NCBI RefSeq assembly: GCF_000151665.1
Contig: NW_013171820.1
Location: 1-64,000, forward strand
From: Blastocystis hominis
Taxonomy: Eukaryota; Sar; Bigyra; Opalinata; Blastocystidae
Direction of reading: 5' to 3'
Length of the DNA stretch: 64,000 bases
Part shown: positions 42,506-55,447 of the stretch, in pieces
Position numbering within the stretch: position 1 is the stretch's first letter
Layout of the letters: each line of letters opens with the position of its first letter
Made by a program: the position numbers and the translations under genes
The notes under the pieces: generated by a model
Database searches by the model: none
What the model saw: only the letters and a program-made list of their open reading frames with translations
Told to the model about the DNA's origin: nothing

Positions 42506-43957
42506 ATGAATAGTATATACGCGATATACAAAACTACACTACCGTATATAAACAATATTACATAATATTTGTAGATTGTTGTTGTTTGCTCTTTTTCTTC
42601 CATCTCTTATATTTAAAGAATACAATGAATCTATTATCCCAGACGTTTCAAGTACTATCCATTTTGTTTCAAAGAATCGTAGTGTTTCATTTTATTCAGA
42701 TAAAAATTCTACTTCATTAAAATGGATAAGACCTACATTGAATATCTCCTCTTTTTCTTCTAGCAGGAATATATCTATTCTAAAGACAGAAATCAACCTG
42801 ACTTATCATAATGTATGGTCCAAGAGACATAATTTTCATAGATTAAAACTCGAAGTTGATTACAATTTTGCCAAGAAACTTCGTCAAGCTCAAAAGAATA
42901 AAAATGTACCGTTAGTTAACGATATTATTGTTTCCAAAAGGAACAATTCTTGGGCAGTTTATGTAATTATTAATAACGGTAATACTAGAAGCAGAAGATA
43001 CAATAAGTATTCTAGTTATAATGTGGAGCTGTTCCTGAATGGTACTAAATACAATAATGTATTTAGTCAAGTTAGAGAAGGACATCTAAGGGTTCTTAAA
43101 TATGAAATACCTAGTTTACCATCATCCGGAACTGTTTCCTTATATGATCGTACAATCAAAGTCAGATATGAAAACCTACCATACAGAGCCCTAGCGAGCC
43201 AACCAAAGAGAAAAATAGCTGTTTGTGCATATATTTCAAATTACAATACAGTCAATGAAATAAAGTCGCTATTGGCTTACTACGTTTTACAAGAGGTTGA
43301 TAATGTCATTCTGTATTGTACTGTAAAATGTCATTATTTCCAACAGGCATTACAACTAGAAATTCAAAGTGGATATGTTATTCTTTATGAATATCCATGG
43401 CCATTAACGAAAAAATGGAAGTTTACGCAATTATCCATTCAAGGTAGTCATATCAATAGTTGCTATTACAGACATCGTGACTACTATAAATATATTATTT
43501 CACAGGATGTAGATGAATATTTTTATAGTGAACAATACCCCTATGATTTGTATAAAGCAATTCAGAGGATATTCACAATAAATCCAGGAAAACAAACCCT
43601 TGCTGTATTCTCGTATTATGGAGTGAACTGTAGGCGGAATCGTTTATGTACCTTGGAAAAGCAAATAGAGAAAACTCACTGAGATATGGTACGCTGTTTG
43701 ATGACTTCACAATTCGCATGGATAATAAGAAATCAGGGAGGCCGAAACAAGTTATTGATACAAAAGCTGAAGGATACTTTTATATACATGACTGTTATTA
43801 TTGTAATTACGGGCGCAATGTACCGAGAAACATATTACGGATTGCCCATTTCAAAGTGAGATGTCCTTATAAACAGAAAACAGAAAGCACCTACACATTA
43901 ACCAATTATACTAAGGATATGAAAATTAATGTTGAGAAATTACATTCAAAGAGTTAA
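42506..43957 (+). CDS. GT92 family glycosyltransferase (DUF23), three exons
   Basis: Exons are 42506-42543, 42575-43629 and 43662-43957, with introns of 31 nt (42544-42574) and 32 nt (43630-43661); total 462 aa. The tiny first exon supplies the ATG and joins in frame to a hydrophobic anchor (LLLFALFLPSLIF). The catalytic half shows AVCAYISNYN, a Q-x(5)-INSCYYRH segment and the DxD-type site SQDVDEYF, then after the second junction YYGVNSNRENSLRYG and a terminal HDCYY and IAHFKVR. This is the GT92 order. Known members add galactose to core fucose or related acceptors; specificity here is unknown. Confidence 0.8.
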
Positions 43958-44059
43958 TAAGCAAGACTTTGTATTAAACACTTTTTCATGTACTTTATTT
44001 CGTGGCATTTTGCAGTTCGATGATATATGCAAAACTAATATAATTATTTATAAAATAGT

Positions 44060-44690
44060 TCAAATAGAACAGTAAAATAAAATTCCATATATTACCTTTT
44101 GATATTCTCTCCAATTTCTTGTTGTAATTTTATCTAGTTGCTTTAATAGATTTAGATTCTCTATTGTATTTAGTTGCTTATTGTTGCGGAAATCAATTGT
44201 TACTAAATTTGCTTGTGGTAACTTATGATAGTTCGTGATATACTTGTGATTACATTTACCGTTCTTACGACAAATTACCAATCCCTTATATCCTCCATAG
44301 TATCGTAATTGGCGAAAACAACTGTTGGTTTCTTTCCAAAAGCTTTCGGGTAAATGAACTATAAATCATATCATTATTCAAATCAAACGCAAAAATCGCC
44401 GTCCTAACAAAATTGCATAAGTTATAGAATGAAATACTGATAAATATTTATGTCCTAAACCTCCATTGAAACTACCAGATATAATATAGAAAGTATCATT
44501 TTTAGTAATTCGCTTTAATACATTGTTACAAATTTGATCATAATTGAACGAATCATTCCATGGAAAATAGTGTATTTTGTTCCAAGAATGATCATCGAAA
44601 GGTGGAATATAGACTTTCGGATCATTTGTATGATTGATGAACAGAGAATCTCCAAGTAATGCTTGATTCGTGGATGTGAAAATGATTGGT
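44060..44690 (-). pseudogene. Partial duplicate of the O-FucT-like gene at 48904-50241
   Basis: About 590 bp (44088-44680) are almost identical to 49381-49975, including the 30-nt intron (44359-44388). Both ends are cut: the 5' part stops shortly after the VDSL-like region and the 3' part ends after KVIYG, so the catalytic VHIR and ATDS motifs are missing. Differences are few (for example an N-x4-L change near 44155), so the duplication is recent. Confidence 0.85.
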
Positions 44691-45544
44691 CTCTAACAAG
44701 TTTCAACAATAAGTATCGTACTGGGAATTAAACATTGATTTTTATAAATTAAAAAAAAGTAAAATGGTTGGAATACCAAACTATTTGAGGAAATGTAGTG
44801 TATTAAAAACAACCATTCATAGTCTATAAATATTAATAGAATTGTTTTGAATCAGAATTGCTTAATTTTGATTTTATGAAAGTTCCGTATAAAGTATTTT
44901 GATAAAAACCTTGATTATGATATTTCCCACCTGTCAATAATATGGAGTTTGTTAATTTCACATGTCAAGATTATTTACATATCTATAATAAGAAACAAAG
45001 GAGTGATGTGAATACTCTGTTTCTAATTCTACAACCAAAAGAATTATCATATACTAACTTATTGGCAGCGTATTCATCAATATCACAATCCATGCAAAAT
45101 GTTTTTCATACAACAATAGCTATTTATTATCACTTGTGCTTTTGAATTAGATACACAAGCATGCCGTGTATGTAATTCAAGATTACACTGGTAAGAGAAG
45201 TAACGTGCAATAACATACACATACCAATATCGAACTGTAATTTATACAGAATTATCTATGAGATAAGAACATGTAATGGAAATCTTTAAACTTGTATTTT
45301 TAGAATCTAATTGAATTAGTTTACAAAAGAAATACAAATATACATATTTACAAAAGATTTGTTAAATATATGAAAAAAAATGGCTTTGTACGAAACAGAG
45401 GTACGGTTAATTGAGTGCAGGCAAGAGGCATTTTCCAAAATTAACCACAGTATTACTCCTGATAATTTCAAATTACGATTACTCACTACTTATTGTCCAG
45501 TAATTGTGAAGTAATTTCTTTCTTTCTTTCTTTCTTATTTTTAG
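44691..45544. other. AT-rich intergenic
   Basis: No supported gene. (TTTC)n repeat near 45515-45535, just upstream of the next gene. Confidence 0.5.
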
Positions 45545-46946
45545 ATGACACCTTATAATACCAATAATTGGTTACCATGGATAGTGTCAGTGGTTATGTC
45601 CTTTGTATTGTCACAATATCTGAATCAGTTGTCTCTATTACAATATAATGTTCAAGTGCATTTTAGTTATCCTGTGAAGTACATTCATTCTTATCAAACA
45701 ACAGTAATAAGTAAATATCGTATGAACGAGTCTAATGGAACAACAAGTGAACAAACTACTGTGGAACCCAATATTCGAACTTTTGCAGAAGATCTGCTGA
45801 CTCCTGTCCAACTCAAGGACTTCGGTAAATATTCAAAGAATCGTAAAAATTATCTACTCTTCATTATTCATAGAGTATGATTATGCCAATATACATTATC
45901 CAGTTCCATTCAATAAGCTGGTTTCGGATATCTCCAATCGATATGTTAATTATGGAGTGAAGATAGAATCAGTTCCATTCGTTCTAACAGGTGATATACC
46001 CAATTTTGAGAAACAAACATCAGAAGTGCTAATGATGACTGGAGCATCTGACAACCATGCTTTGGGATCGTTCAATTGTCTCTTCTCTATGGTAGTAGCA
46101 GATCCATATGCTTCTTATATGTATATCGATTTGGGATTATCTACAAGATTCAGAAACATTTTGTTTACTCATTTTAATACAATTCATCAAATCCAAAAGA
46201 AAATGAACTCGACTGGATTCATTGCATATCGTAAATTCAAGTTCAACTCATTTCCAGCATGGATAAAGCTTGCAGGAAACAAACAACAACGAGGTGGATA
46301 TGCATGGAAGGTAATTCCATTAGGAGATGCCTATTTTGCTTGGAAAGGCATTGTATTTTGGCTAGATGGAGGAAGCTTGATTCGCGAGGGAATAAGTCGT
46401 GAATTGACAAATGTTCGAATGGATGGAATTTACAGCCCACCTTCTTCAGGCAATCAACATAAATGGACTTATTTCGCTACAGCAAAATTCTTAGTACGAA
46501 ATCATTTGATCGATCGATTTAACCCCAGGGATCCAAATGCATCTGGAGGTCATCTGATTATCGATTGGTCTAACAAAACCGTATTGAATAAGGTAATGAT
46601 TCCTTATTATCAGTGTGCTTTTACCCAAAAATGTATGTCACCTCGCGGATCAAGTATGAAGAATCATAGACAAGATCAAGCAGTGTTGTCAGCCTTTTTA
46701 AGCAATCTCAAAACTACTCGATCCATGAATAGCAACTATCTAGCTATTCCTGGTTTACGTCTAGAGCATAATAACAATTTTCAAAAGTGCGAATTATTAT
46801 TAGGCAATGAACTGAAAACCATACAAAACAATTTTCAGATAGATGTAAAAAGTACTTTCATTTCCAAAAAGAAAATGAAATACATTCGAGTGATGACAAA
46901 ATACGGATCAAGGTCGGTTGATAAAGCTTGGAATCCAGCAATCTAA
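45545..46946 (+). CDS. DUF1647-like glycosyltransferase, copy 2, two exons
   Basis: Exons are 45545-45842 and 45874-46946 around a 31-nt intron (45843-45873), giving 456 aa. It is a paralogue of the gene at 18619-19948 with the same splice site and the same 1073-nt second exon, but a longer stem. Residues about 9-30 form the anchor. Motifs: LMMTGASDNH, YIDLGLS, FWLDGGSLIR and HRQDQAVLSA. The first-exon stem has Asn-x-Ser/Thr sites, as expected of a lumenal Golgi enzyme. Confidence 0.8.
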
Positions 46947-48903
46947 ATATGTGAGCTCATGATTTTGTGTAAAGAATATACATCACCTGTAAACATTAAT
47001 AGAATCCAATGTTTGTTTATATTTATCAAAATTGTACATGTATGACAACCATCTTTTGTGTAATAGTATTTAGTATTATTGTCAAACGATAATCTGCTAT
47101 GTAAGACGTAAATAGACATCAACTATTTATCTTTTCAAGAGACAATAACAGTATTGTATAAATTAGCATATATTATCATAATCTACATATATGTTGTGAA
47201 TATCAGTACTCCATAGTAACTCATATTATCAATGTGATATTAATCAAAATACGTGAATCTTTGGTAATTATTGTAAGAATTCACTGCGATATAGATACTC
47301 AATAAATGTGTAATTATGAGTAAAAGCTGTCCACAAAATCTTAATAGAATAACAAATCAGAAAACAAGATAAACCGGTTTGTAATGCTTATATGCAAGGC
47401 GTATGATTTATGAATAAGTATCAAATAGTGCTTCATAACAGCATTGCTTCCAAGCAACTCAAATAGAGGAATATCAGAAATAAATGAAATGCAGAGCTAA
47501 CAGTCCATCACTGGAAATAGTAATAATATGTTACTCTTGTGCACATAATTTACACTCCTAACATATAAACAAAAATAATATGTCTTTTCATTCCTAAAGT
47601 ATCAAGAAAAGCATGCAATTTTCTAATAATTGTGAATAAGGATAAATGGGAGTACAATTTTAACGTAACACACCAAATATTGCTTATTGCAAATTTCATA
47701 ATAATATTATGATATCATCAATGAGATAATGATAATAAACATAATGGAAAAACAAATTAAGTAATCGTTTCGATTATATTAATTGCATTCCTAATTGTAA
47801 ATATATATTATCTTATATACCTTTTATATGTGGAAAGATGTTTCTGTTTTCTAGATAAAATAACAAAGAAAAACTAATAGGATTCTATTGTTATAGATAA
47901 GCTATTTGTGCAATATAAAGTCTAAGATTGTTTTTGGAAAATATCTTATAATGGTTATTTCATTATTACTCGAAAAGCTCAAATGTGGAATACGATATAA
48001 AAGCGTATATATGAAGCGATACTACAAATATAAATACTTTTCAGAGGATATACAAAAAGCGAATAATCAAGCTTAATAAAAACAAGATGACACTGGACGT
48101 ACTATGTTCGATTGCCTGATCACATAATCTAAAACATATAGAATATTAACAAATGTTTACACTCCGATTGTTATTTGATAGACACTCTATAGAATATATT
48201 TTCATACCTATCATGTATATCGTAATGATACAAAATATACAGTAGTACTTCATTGAGGTATTTAGTCGATTGTAATCCCAAATAATATGCAATAAGCATA
48301 TAAATATAAATAGCAAACATTTGATTGTATTACAGATTTCTTATGTCGATTTATAGTTAAGATATGTCTGTAAATGTATTCTTTATTGACAAAATGGATG
48401 GTATTCTATTCTATGTATATTGTTATTAGAAAAAACAGTATGTAGAATTAAAGCATTACTTCCCATTGTGTAATCTTTCTCATACTAAATATAAAAAAAC
48501 TTAGAATCTAAATGCTCAAACTCAATAGATATACCAATATTCCTATTTGTACTGTTACTCCATGACACTGAAATATCATATAGTGGAATGAAGTAATTCC
48601 TCAATAGTTGATAAGCAACTGTGCATGGTTGCCTGTACTAGAATATCATATGTGTTGATTCTGAATAATAGGAATCGTTAATAACCATTGATGTAGTAGT
48701 TTAAGGTATTTTTCATTACCATATTATAAGGTATTTCACGACCTAATAATGTATCAGTCATTACCAAGATACTATATATACATTATTCAAAAATTATCAT
48801 ATAGCTAAACACCAAAATACATATTATAAATACAAACAAAATGAATCAATGCATATCATATCACAATAAAACATTCTACGACTACCTGCAGTATAATTCT
48901 CAT
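46947..48903. other. AT-rich intergenic, no gene supported
   Basis: Nothing recognisable on either strand. Confidence 0.6.
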
Positions 48904-50241
48904 TTAAACAGGAATCAATTTGACTACTTTAGGATCTGACATTCCTAAGGCAACTTTACTAAATCCACTCCTTTTAACTCCAATAAATGCACTGGATCTG
49001 GAAAGGAGAAATAGATCTGTTAGTGAGGACGCTACAATGATCTGGTTAGCACCAGTGGAATGGCCTCTTATAACTTGCGTGTTTGATATTACATGTATAG
49101 GTTTTAATAAAGATGTGAGTTTGTCGAGTGCATACTTGCTATCAGTTGCCAAAAACACTGCATGGTTGGAATTTACATTATTTTTTCTATATAAGGTTTT
49201 GATCAAACTGGAGACATGTCCCAGTTGGTTTTTCTTGATCATTTGAACTTTTTCTTTATACTCTGCAAGGTTTCCAGCACATCGAATATGAACTGCCACT
49301 GAAAACCATTGGGAAGGTAAATCACGTAGTACATTTTGTATAGAATTTTGTACTTTTAGAGAAGGATTTAATAGCAACCTGTATATTACCTTTTGATATT
49401 CTCTCCAATTTCTTGTTGTAATTATACCTAGTTGCTTTAATAGATTTAGATTCATTTTCGTATACAGTTGCTTATTATTGCGGAAATCAATTGTTACTAA
49501 ATTTGCTTGTGGTAACTTATGATAGTTCGTGATATACTTGTGATTACATTTACCGTTCTTACGACAAATTACCAATCCCTTATATCCTCCATAGTATCGT
49601 AATTGGCGAAAACAACTGTTGGTTTCTTTCCAAAAGCTTTCGGGTAAATGAACTATAAATCATATCATTATTCAAATCAAACGCAAAAATCGCCGTCCTA
49701 ACAAAATTGCATAAGTTATAGAATGAAATACTGATAAATATTTATGTCCTAAACCTCCATTGAAACTACCAGATATAATATAGAAAGTATCATTTTTAGT
49801 AATTCGCTTTAATACATTGTTACAAATATGATCATAATTGAACGAATCATTCCATGGAAAATAGTGTATTTTGTTCCAAGAATGATCATCGAAAGGTGGA
49901 ATATAGACTTTCGGATCATTTGTATGATTGATGAACAGAGAATCTCCAAGTAATGCTTGATTCGTGGATGTATAAATAACTGGCTTTAACTGAACAGAAA
50001 ATTCGTTTTGCGATACTTCTCTATTACGAGTTACCTTATTCAAAACAAGAATTGATGAATTGGATGCGTTGTCGAGTTTAAGCACTTTTCTGGTTTTTAC
50101 AAAATGTATAAACCATTCATTACTAATGTCTAGACATAATGAATCACATGTATGTATACCACTTGTACTGAATGAAGTTACGGATGATACATCCCAATCA
50201 GTAACAATATAGGGCAATATGAAAAAGAGAGTTAAACACAA
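48904..50241 (-). CDS. O-FucT-like glycosyltransferase, two exons
   Basis: Exons are 50241-49683 and 49652-48904 around a 30-nt intron (49653-49682), giving 435 aa. An N-terminal hydrophobic segment (residues 1-14) is followed by a stem. The catalytic part contains SGSFNGGLGHKYLSVFHSI and AYAILLGRRFL-like residues in exon 1, then VAVHIRCAGN and FLATDSKYAL in exon 2, and SGFSKVAL near the end. These GGLGH, HIR and ATDS elements match GT-B fucosyltransferases of the FUT8/O-FucT group. A truncated recent duplicate lies at 44060-44690. Confidence 0.75.
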
Positions 50242-51980
50242 ATATCTAGGTAATGAATCAACAACATAGCACGTTATACACAGGCAAGTATTGAAGAATG
50301 AAAAACATATTATTAATATGAGTGAGAGAAACGAAAAACCAAGAGTAATATATGTAAGGACGAATAATTAATATTGTATGATGATTCACTATGAAATAAC
50401 ATATGAAAGTAATGGTAAATGAAGATAAGTTGCTATATTCTTATTAAATCTGAAAAAATAGGACTTCGTATGCAAGTGAAATATATAATATGTAAGAGGA
50501 TTTAGCCAAAAATACATCGCATTATATTCATTATTATCGAAGCATTTTGACAATTTTGAAGAACTTATACTGTATTATATAGTGGTAGTTATTTGTAACT
50601 CAGTAACACATGGTTTGCCAAATTGGTATATATCTCTTGTTATAAACAACTATTGGTGCAAACAACAGGTTCGATACAAGGATATCATATTCGAATTATT
50701 CGTATAATTTCTGAGATGTCATTAATACGAATGTATCTACTTGTCGCTATGACTAATGTGGAAATGAAGAATACAATAGGGAATAACATATAAGTGACTA
50801 ATTAGGATAGTGTCATATATTCCTATTATAATATTGAACATGAACACTACAAAAGAAACATCGTTTTTAAGCGTAAAATGAAAAGAATACATCTGGTAAT
50901 TTTCTTTACATCAGTCTTATTTGATGAAACATATTAAGCAATTTTAGAATAATTGTTAGAATGGTGCTACAATAGTAAATCTAGTAATCCTTCATTCTTA
51001 ATACAATACTTATATTTCTGACTTATTTATTGCATATTATTCTATAATTACCACTATAATAGTGTTTTCAAACATCTCACTCGTATATCCAAATATCTAA
51101 CTGTGCTATTCAGGTTTTTTAACTCACGTTTTATTAGTAAATAATGGATAGCTTTTGTTTTCATAAAAAATATATATCTGATTCAATTATAAATACTGAC
51201 GTTTTTTATTACAGTCAAATAATTAAGGAATAAGTATTTAGTCGTATATCTAATTCATTCCAACAATATTGGTCGTAATACTGTGCCCACTTAAATTCAA
51301 TATGCAGGATTCTTACTCATTCTTTCCTGTAATTTTTTGTAATTGACAAAATAGCTAAGTGTTTGTAATTCTCTAAATATTCTTTGTTGTTTATTTTTTT
51401 CCAATGTTGATATTTCATTTCCTATATTTCGTTTTTCGTTTCATTTATCTTATAGAATGATGTAAATCTATTATTTCTATTGAACACTATGTTATGTAAT
51501 AATGAGTTTTCCTTTCATTTGATATCTATAATCTAACAGCAATTGCTTACTCATATCACTCTATTACTAATTCGCGATTTCTAATTTGTATTCTCTCATT
51601 TATATTTTATTCATTAGTGATTCGTTAATTTAAGTTATATTTATTCAAAATGACAAATTTGATGTGATGAAAATCAACCATATTATCCATTAATCGATAA
51701 TTGTGCATTGGAAATAACAAAGAAATTGTACCATACAAAGTACAATCCGTTATACACAAAAAATAGAGTAATATGCTTGTACATATTGATTATTCTGAAT
51801 TCATTAATACTAGATAAATGTATGTATCACAAAATTATATGTAATAATGTAGAAAGTATTACATCAATGACTTTGAGTCTTATACTAAAGGTATTCCTAT
51901 ATATTTATATTTATACATACACTTTTATCAATCAGAACGATTTTAAAGTTGTCATTATTGTATTTGTTCCTTACATATTT
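50242..51980. other. AT-rich intergenic, no gene supported
   Basis: An open frame at 51708-52001 is low-complexity and overlaps the next gene's end; I do not accept it. Confidence 0.55.
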
Positions 51981-53112
51981 CTACTCTTTTTTAAAGAGTG
52001 ATATGTTGTTGTATAAATTACTCTTTTTATCACTATTATTAAAATAAACACAGAAAATAACCATATTACTATATGTCTTATTATCACAAATCTGCAGTGT
52101 TGGTTCTATAATAATCGGCTTTTGTCCAGTCAAAGCACACATCGCTAAACTATATGTACTTCGTGTTGTCATAACACAGCGTTTTCCATGTCCTAAAATG
52201 TATAACTCAGCAACAGCACTGAATGTAGCATACGAGACTAAACTGTTCTGCATCATTTGTGTATCTGCTGGAATTGTCTGGTTCTTGGAATAGATCAACG
52301 AGTATTGTGTTAAGTTCCTTGCCAGCCTCATTTTCATTTTCACAGAATCGGATGCCACATAGAGTTTTTTAGGTTGTGGTAATTGTTTGATGCATCGGAG
52401 AATCAATGGAAATGATTTCAGTGGCAAGAACTCAACAAACACAGGAACATCAGCCAAGTCGCCTCCAAATCTAAGGTGAACAGCGTTATACTCCTCTTTG
52501 TCATAGTTTGGATATAAATAATGCATATATTCTATCAAACTTGCGGATGGAATCATTATATTCCTCAGAAACTCACCATACAATTTGTATGAAAGAGCAT
52601 CAATTGTTGAGTTGTAATGATGACTTCTGAATCCCAATTTTGTTAGCGTATTGTTGTAGTATGAAGTCATAGCAATTACATTGATTGTAAGCAAGTTACC
52701 ACTGACTGCCGTAATTTGAGTAGGGAATATGGAAGAAATAGTGTTGTTCAATATAGCACTAGTAAAGTTACCACGATCAGCTGTCGATTGTTTGGAATGA
52801 AATGATAAATAATAGAAAGAAGCGTAATACGCCAGCTCATGAGCATCTACAATTATTATTATATCATGCAATAGTATCGAACCATCATCACAAATATAAA
52901 TGATTTGATTTGGAAATGACTGTTTGATATTCCACACTTGGTGCCAACCTGCTGATAATGGAACTAGTCATTTATGCATATAAAGAATGAACTTACTAAC
53001 GATTGGTATCCGATAGTGATATGATAGGACATACAATCCGCTGAAGATTTGCAGCCTGTTTCCGACTCCTTTTAAGTTTGGCAAATAAAAGATTCTTGTA
53101 CCATTATGCAAA
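51981..53112 (-). CDS. GLGNRL-type fucosyltransferase-like protein, copy 3
   Basis: Resolved exons are 53112-52997, 52963-52883 and 52846-51981, with introns of 33 nt (52964-52996) and 36 nt (52847-52882). The second is a multiple of three and stop-free, so it is only revealed by comparison with copies 1 and 2. Motifs: LPNLKGVGNRLQIFSG, VPLSAGWH, CDD, VHLRFGGD and YVASDS, then MTTRSTYSLAMCAL near the end. Upstream N-terminal exons probably lie in 53113-53480 but were not resolved. Confidence 0.65.
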
Positions 53113-53877
53113 CTAGATTAAGAAACACTCTCATTCAAACTACAGATTAAAAACATGCGTAGATTGGATATCATTCTTTGATGGTAGATTCGTTCGATTA
53201 TTGACAACCTTATAACTACACAAATCATCGAAACATTTCATATTTACCCAAGCTTAAGAACGGGGTCAATTTCTGGCAAAATGGTTGATATTTCGTATTT
53301 CTTTTGGTAGAATTTAATACTTCTCCTTGTTAGAAGCTTATATGCATTCTGTGAAAGGGAAGTACTTGTGTCATTTTGAATCGAACTATCGATCAATTAC
53401 CCAAATTCAATTAGTACTCTTCCATGTTTAGTCTCACATGAGGAAATGTAAACACAGAATTGTCTCTTCGGCCTCTACATGTAGTAGTTTAGTGATAACC
53501 AATTTACAATAAATGATGATACCGATAGTGTATAGATGAATCAAATAAAAGATTACTACATAAGAAAAGCACACAATTCCTACATTGCCAAGAAATATAA
53601 CAGTAACGGTATATAATGTATCCTGTATAACATTAATAACTCAAGAAAGACAATATAGTGTAAATATATGGAACAGACAAGGAAATAGTGTTTATATCTC
53701 AGATTCAGCATTTCCTCACTTCATATTTTTCCACATGTATATTCACTGTATTGTAGATATTATTGACCACAATCACCAGAAGGTGATATTACTATTTTCA
53801 CTGTGTTCCTATTGATATCATCATTTGTTGAAGTATCAAACATTTGTATAGAACAAACAACACTTTTTCATCTATCA

Positions 53878-55447
53878 TTAGCGTTTTGATTTTATGATAT
53901 CGTATGTTGGCCTAAAGAGACGTGCTAGTTTTTGCATTTGAAGAGTTTTGTCATAGTTTGATTTCTTCTTCGACATATATTCCTTTGACATCTTTGTGCG
54001 CTTATGTGGAATCTCTATACAAAACTCGTTCAGCATGACATAATAGTGGAATTCTAAGCATCAATTCAATCAAATACATGGACTCAAAAAAGTCATTCGA
54101 TTCATCAACTCTTGCTTGTTAAAACCATAGTTAATAAAATATGGATGAAAAATAGGATTATCCTTAGACCGACGAATAATCGAGTAAGGTTCCATCACGT
54201 GATCTGCTTTATATGGTAAAAGTTTGTTTTGTTTTTCCTTGAGCATGAAATCAACATCAACAATAGCCTATATTAATAATTCCTTCGAATATGCTGATAC
54301 ATGAAAAATAGTTGGATGCTGAACTACAGTTTTGTTGTAAGCAGCAATCAACATTGATTTGTTGCGAGGAACTTGATCCCATCTACATTTCACAGTCATG
54401 TGTATTCTAACTACATATATGTACATTGTCCCTCCGTATAGCATGCTTCGTGATCAATGTATTCTTCATTCATTAGGAATGACTTTAGCAATAATACTGC
54501 TTTTGGATCACGTAGAGTTTTATTATGTAGCATCAAAGAATCATACAATGTCTCTGAAGAGAAAACATCGATGTCACTAACAAAGTAGTGTGTGGTTTCT
54601 ATTGACTCAATGGCCAAATCTCTCAGCAGATTGATAGGAAAGATCGTCTCGTCTGAATACGATGGTCCTGTTGTATCATAGAATATGCTTCTACTTTTAA
54701 TCGATGGCTGATCTTTGATAATATATAATAAGAAAGTAATTTGACGATAGTGCTCATAAGCTTGAATCAGATCGATCACTGAATGCAATTCCGATTCCAT
54801 TATCATAATACTCATCATGATTCTATGTTTCCATCGTTTCATTAAATAGGGAAGTCTATCTTGTCTATTCAGAGACAGAATCGTGATTAGAGTGATGTCG
54901 TCAAAGGAATTTGGATTGTCTAGTGTTAATATATGAGCCAATAATATCTACAAGGCATTCTCTGGAACGAAGAACACATTCTCTTTCTTGTATCATACAG
55001 CATCACATAAAACTCTTGGCAATGAGAAAAGGTTGTACGATCATGGCAGGCAAAAAACAAATCACTCTTGTATTTGTTAAAAAACGAATGTAGATCCTCT
55101 GAAGTCTGACAAGTTGAATAATGACATGGGTTGAGTTCATAAGGAACCAAACGATGGAAACACTCTTTTTCATTGCTGAGTAACTCTAGTTCTGGAATAT
55201 CCTTCAATTTCTGGACATAGACATCATTCATTCCATAGTCATCATCTAATTCTGCGAAGTAAGAATAATTCGCTAAAGTAGAACAAGGCAACCGTGTCCG
55301 AATTGAGGGCAATTGAAAAATAAGTTGATTATCCATGGCAAATGAACATGACATCAACCACAATTCAAACGAAAATAAAGTCAACAGAGCAAAGAAGGCT
55401 ATTCCTGAATAATAGTGAATCATAAAGAAAAAAACTAAATAAAGCAT
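53878..55447 (-). CDS. GT49 family glycosyltransferase, copy 3, five exons
   Basis: Exons: 55447-54952, 54919-54415, 54382-54301, 54267-54084 and 54053-53878; introns 32, 32, 33 and 30 nt; 480 aa. Exons 2-4 have the same lengths (505, 82 and 184) as in copies 1 and 2. Residues 1-35 are a strong signal anchor. Motifs: RLPYLMKRWKH, FPINLLRDLA, HYFVSDIDVF, MEPYSIIRRS and HPYFINYGFNK. The C-terminal tail is Lys-rich. Of the three copies it is closest to copy 1. Confidence 0.85.

Noticed and set aside
53585-53815. 76-codon ORF in AT-rich DNA
   Set aside because: No motif or paralogue, and no splice-compatible neighbour.
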